Positions 61,973-63,742 of a stretch of DNA of 63,742 bases are shown piece after piece. The translations under genes and the position numbers were made by a program. The notes under the pieces are model-generated. The model did not search any database. It was not told where the DNA came from and saw nothing but the letters and a program-made list of their open reading frames with translations. How positions within the stretch are numbered: the stretch's first letter is position 1; every line of letters begins with the position of its first letter. This DNA is from Gemmatimonadales bacterium UBA7889 (GTDB lineage Bacteria > Gemmatimonadota > Gemmatimonadetes > Longimicrobiales > Gaopeijiaceae), in the NCBI GenBank assembly GCA_002501085.1, contig DLRL01000035.1, positions 1-63,742 on the forward strand. Direction: 5' to 3'.

Positions 61973-63562
61973 ATGAAGCGGGCGCTTCTCAGCGTATCGG
62001 ATAAGACCGGAATCCTGGAACTCGCTACTGCACTTAATGATCGCGGTTGGGAGATTCTATCCACGGGCGGGACAGCCCGCACACTCCGTGAGGGTGGCAT
62101 TGAAGTGACCAGCGTATCTGAGGTCACAAAACATCCAGAGATGATGGGCGGACGTGTGAAAACTCTTCATCCAGCGATACATGCTGGGATTCTTGCTCGA
62201 AGGGATAATGAAGAAGATATGAAGGCCCTCACGGAACACGGTTATGGGCCGATCGATTTGGTTGCTGTGAACCTTTATCCGTTCCGGGAGACCATAGCAG
62301 CTGGTGATGTGACACTGTCTCAGGCGATGGATAAGGTCGACATAGGTGGTCCTACCATGATCAGGGCCGCCGCCAAATCACATACACAAGTTTGGGTCAT
62401 TGTCGACCCAAACGATTACGACAAGGCCATCGCAGCGATCGACGGAGGTGAAGACTCGGAGTTGAGACGCCACCTTGCCGCGAAAGTTTTCAGCCACATC
62501 AGTGCCTATGATGAATCTGTAGCAGGATACCTCACTGGTAGTGTGGAATCTCAATCACTACCGGATAAGCTGGATGTGTCCCTGCAGCAAATCCAGACAC
62601 TCAGGTATGGAGAAAACCCGGACCAGCAGGCAGCCTTTTACGGTCATGAAGACCCAGTGGGACTTTCTGCACTCAGGCAACTTCACGGTAAGGAACTTTC
62701 ATATAATAACCTGCTGGACTTAGATGGAGCTCTACTCGCACTGTCCCCATTCGCGAACACCAAAGGAGCTGCGGTTTGCATCATCAAGCACACAACGCCA
62801 TGCGGCCTCGGGGTCAGCGATACACTTTCAGATGCTTACGAAAAAGCACTGGCCTCTGATCCGATGAGCGCGTTCGGATCGGCAATTGCTGTGAATCAAG
62901 AGGTTGATGCGGAAACAGCAAGACTGATGTCTGCTCTCTTTATTGAATGTCTGGTAGCTCCAAGTTTTGCGGATGAGGCCATGACGGTTCTGAGCGAGAA
63001 GAAGAATATTCGATTGCTCACCTTTCCTGGTACATCCGAGGGGGAAGGGGCAGCCGACTTCATCGCGTCCCATGGTCTTATCCCTGAATCTCGCTCGGTG
63101 AGATCAGTGTATGGGGGCTTGCTCGCACAAACACCTTCTGAGCCACCGTCTTATGGGTTAATTGATACATCATGGAAAGTCGTAACTCAACGTCACCCCA
63201 CCGAAGTTGAGATGGATGATTTGAGATTCGCTTGGGCGGCGATTTTCTCGGTGAAATCAAACGCGATCTTGATTGCCCGTGATGGCGGAGTGCTGGGGAT
63301 CGGAGCGGGTCAAATGAGTCGAGTTGACTCTTCTAAGATCGCTGTACGCAAAGCGGATGAAGCCGGGTTTGATGTAACTGGTTCCGTCCTTGCATCTGAT
63401 GCGTTTTTTCCGTTTCGGGATGGTGTCGATGCGGCTGCGGAAGCTGGCGTTAAGGCGGTTATTCAACCGGGTGGCTCGATCCGGGATGAGGAAGTTATTA
63501 ACGCGGCTGACGAACACGGACTCGCGATGGTCTTTACTGGACGTAGACTCTTCCGTCACTAG
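61973..63562 (+). CDS. purH: bifunctional AICAR formyltransferase/IMP cyclohydrolase
   Basis: Last two steps of IMP synthesis. The 529 residues comprise an N-terminal cyclohydrolase (ALLSVSDKTGILELATAL, ILSTGGTARTLRE, GGRVKTLHP, DLVAVNLYPF) and a C-terminal formyltransferase (LRYGENPDQQAAFYG, KELSYNNLLDLDGAL, CIIKHTTPCGLG with the catalytic Lys-His, and IQPGGSIRDEEV). TAGGAGTAAGG precedes the ATG. Together with purN and guaA the window supports de novo purine synthesis. Confidence 0.96.
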   Translation: MKRALLSVSDKTGILELATALNDRGWEILSTGGTARTLREGGIEVTSVSEVTKHPEMMGGRVKTLHPAIHAGILARRDNEEDMKALTEHGYGPIDLVAVNLYPFRETIAAGDVTLSQAMDKVDIGGPTMIRAAAKSHTQVWVIVDPNDYDKAIAAIDGGEDSELRRHLAAKVFSHISAYDESVAGYLTGSVESQSLPDKLDVSLQQIQTLRYGENPDQQAAFYGHEDPVGLSALRQLHGKELSYNNLLDLDGALLALSPFANTKGAAVCIIKHTTPCGLGVSDTLSDAYEKALASDPMSAFGSAIAVNQEVDAETARLMSALFIECLVAPSFADEAMTVLSEKKNIRLLTFPGTSEGEGAADFIASHGLIPESRSVRSVYGGLLAQTPSEPPSYGLIDTSWKVVTQRHPTEVEMDDLRFAWAAIFSVKSNAILIARDGGVLGIGAGQMSRVDSSKIAVRKADEAGFDVTGSVLASDAFFPFRDGVDAAAEAGVKAVIQPGGSIRDEEVINAADEHGLAMVFTGRRLFRH

Positions 63563-63659
63563 AAAATCGATCGTCATTTCAAGCTATCGGGCTTTCTATC
63601 CTTAATGATGGGATGACCGTCAGTTGAAGTAGCTAGCGGTCAGTTCCATCTTTTTCTGA

Positions 63660-63742
63660 GGAGGGGTGGCAGAGCGGTCTAATGCACCGGTCTTGAAAAC
63701 CGGCGGGCGCAAGCCCTCGTGGGTTCGAATCCCACCCCCTCC
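63660..63742 (+). tRNA. tRNA-Ser (anticodon UGA), 3' end cut
   Basis: The 7-bp acceptor stem GGAGGGG (63660-63666) pairs with CCCCTCC (63736-63742). The anticodon stem CCGGT/ACCGG encloses the loop CTTGAAA, giving anticodon TGA. A class II variable arm, GGGC-GCAA-GCCC, and a T arm with TTCGAAT follow. The discriminator base and any encoded CCA lie beyond the window edge. The anticodon reads UCA codons and, by wobble, UCG. Confidence 0.95.

Noticed and set aside
63563..63659. Imperfect repeat (ACCGTCAGTT / GCGGTCAGTT) between purH and tRNA-Ser
   Set aside because: Only about eight bases match, and neither a promoter nor a terminator could be assigned; likely chance.
1..63742. Looked for CRISPR arrays, insertion sequences, integrases, att-like repeats and toxin-antitoxin pairs
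   Set aside because: No regularly spaced repeats, transposase or integrase motifs, or paired small genes were found. The tRNA-Ser at the right edge could be an integration site, but its 3' end and what follows are outside the window.

Overview
The window reads as a gene-dense stretch of a bacterial chromosome with roughly balanced base composition. Almost everything is housekeeping and most genes lie on the plus strand. I see no phage, insertion sequence, integron or CRISPR. Several family choices point to the FCB side of the bacteria, most likely a Gemmatimonadota-like lineage: a Bacteroidetes-style GlmU-like nucleotidyltransferase, DUF4159 and DUF4175 proteins in tandem, an exported protein of the family often mislabelled 'asparagine synthetase B', a DUF4296-like lipoprotein and an Ig-like (Big_5) lipoprotein. 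This placement is inferred from remembered families, not from a tree.

Layout. Bases 1-2685 (minus strand): a WalJ-type metallo-hydrolase (cut by the window edge), a GlmU-like enzyme and mannose-1-phosphate guanylyltransferase. 3037-10406 (plus): a lipoprotein, serS, a UvrD/PcrA helicase and gatCAB, which makes Gln-tRNA and/or Asn-tRNA by transamidation. A DUF948 protein (minus) and murA (plus) follow. 12823-22995 is the classical rimP-nusA-ylxQ-infB-ylxP-rbfA-truB-ribF-rpsO-pnp superoperon for translation initiation, ribosome maturation and RNA decay. 23049-25952 holds an M16 peptidase, ald and dut. 26080-31635 is the cell-elongation operon mreBCD-mrdA-rodA. 31791-38677 holds accD, folC, hisS, a small membrane protein, proS and guaA, ending at a long hairpin facing a small convergent minus-strand group: a His-rich exported protein, a DUF4296-like lipoprotein and methylmalonyl-CoA epimerase. 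40538-53460 holds trxA, rsmI, the envelope cluster DUF4159-DUF4175-TPR-GAT-like protein, a JAMM-DinG fusion helicase, a FAH-family hydrolase and an aminotransferase. 53525 to the end holds a TonB-like anchored protein, valS, an Ig-like lipoprotein, selA, an IscA/ErpA protein, a glyoxalase-II-like hydrolase, purN, purH and a tRNA-Ser(UGA) at the right edge.

Genes are tightly coupled: about fifteen junctions are four-base stop/start overlaps (ATGA, GTGA, TTGA, possibly CTGA), and GTG or TTG starts are very common.

Most notable signals: (1) pnp is mosaic. Its first ~535 codons are strongly GC-rich (85% GC at third positions in one hand-counted 20-codon block), while the KH-S1 tail looks native (30% in another). 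This suggests intragenic recombination or an assembly chimera. (2) MurA has Asp in place of the catalytic Cys that fosfomycin attacks. (3) A DinG/XPD-type helicase carries an N-terminal JAMM domain and lacks one of the four expected Fe-S cysteines. (4) The DUF4159-DUF4175-TPR-GAT-like envelope cluster has no assigned function and lacks its usual MoxR/DUF58/vWA partners.
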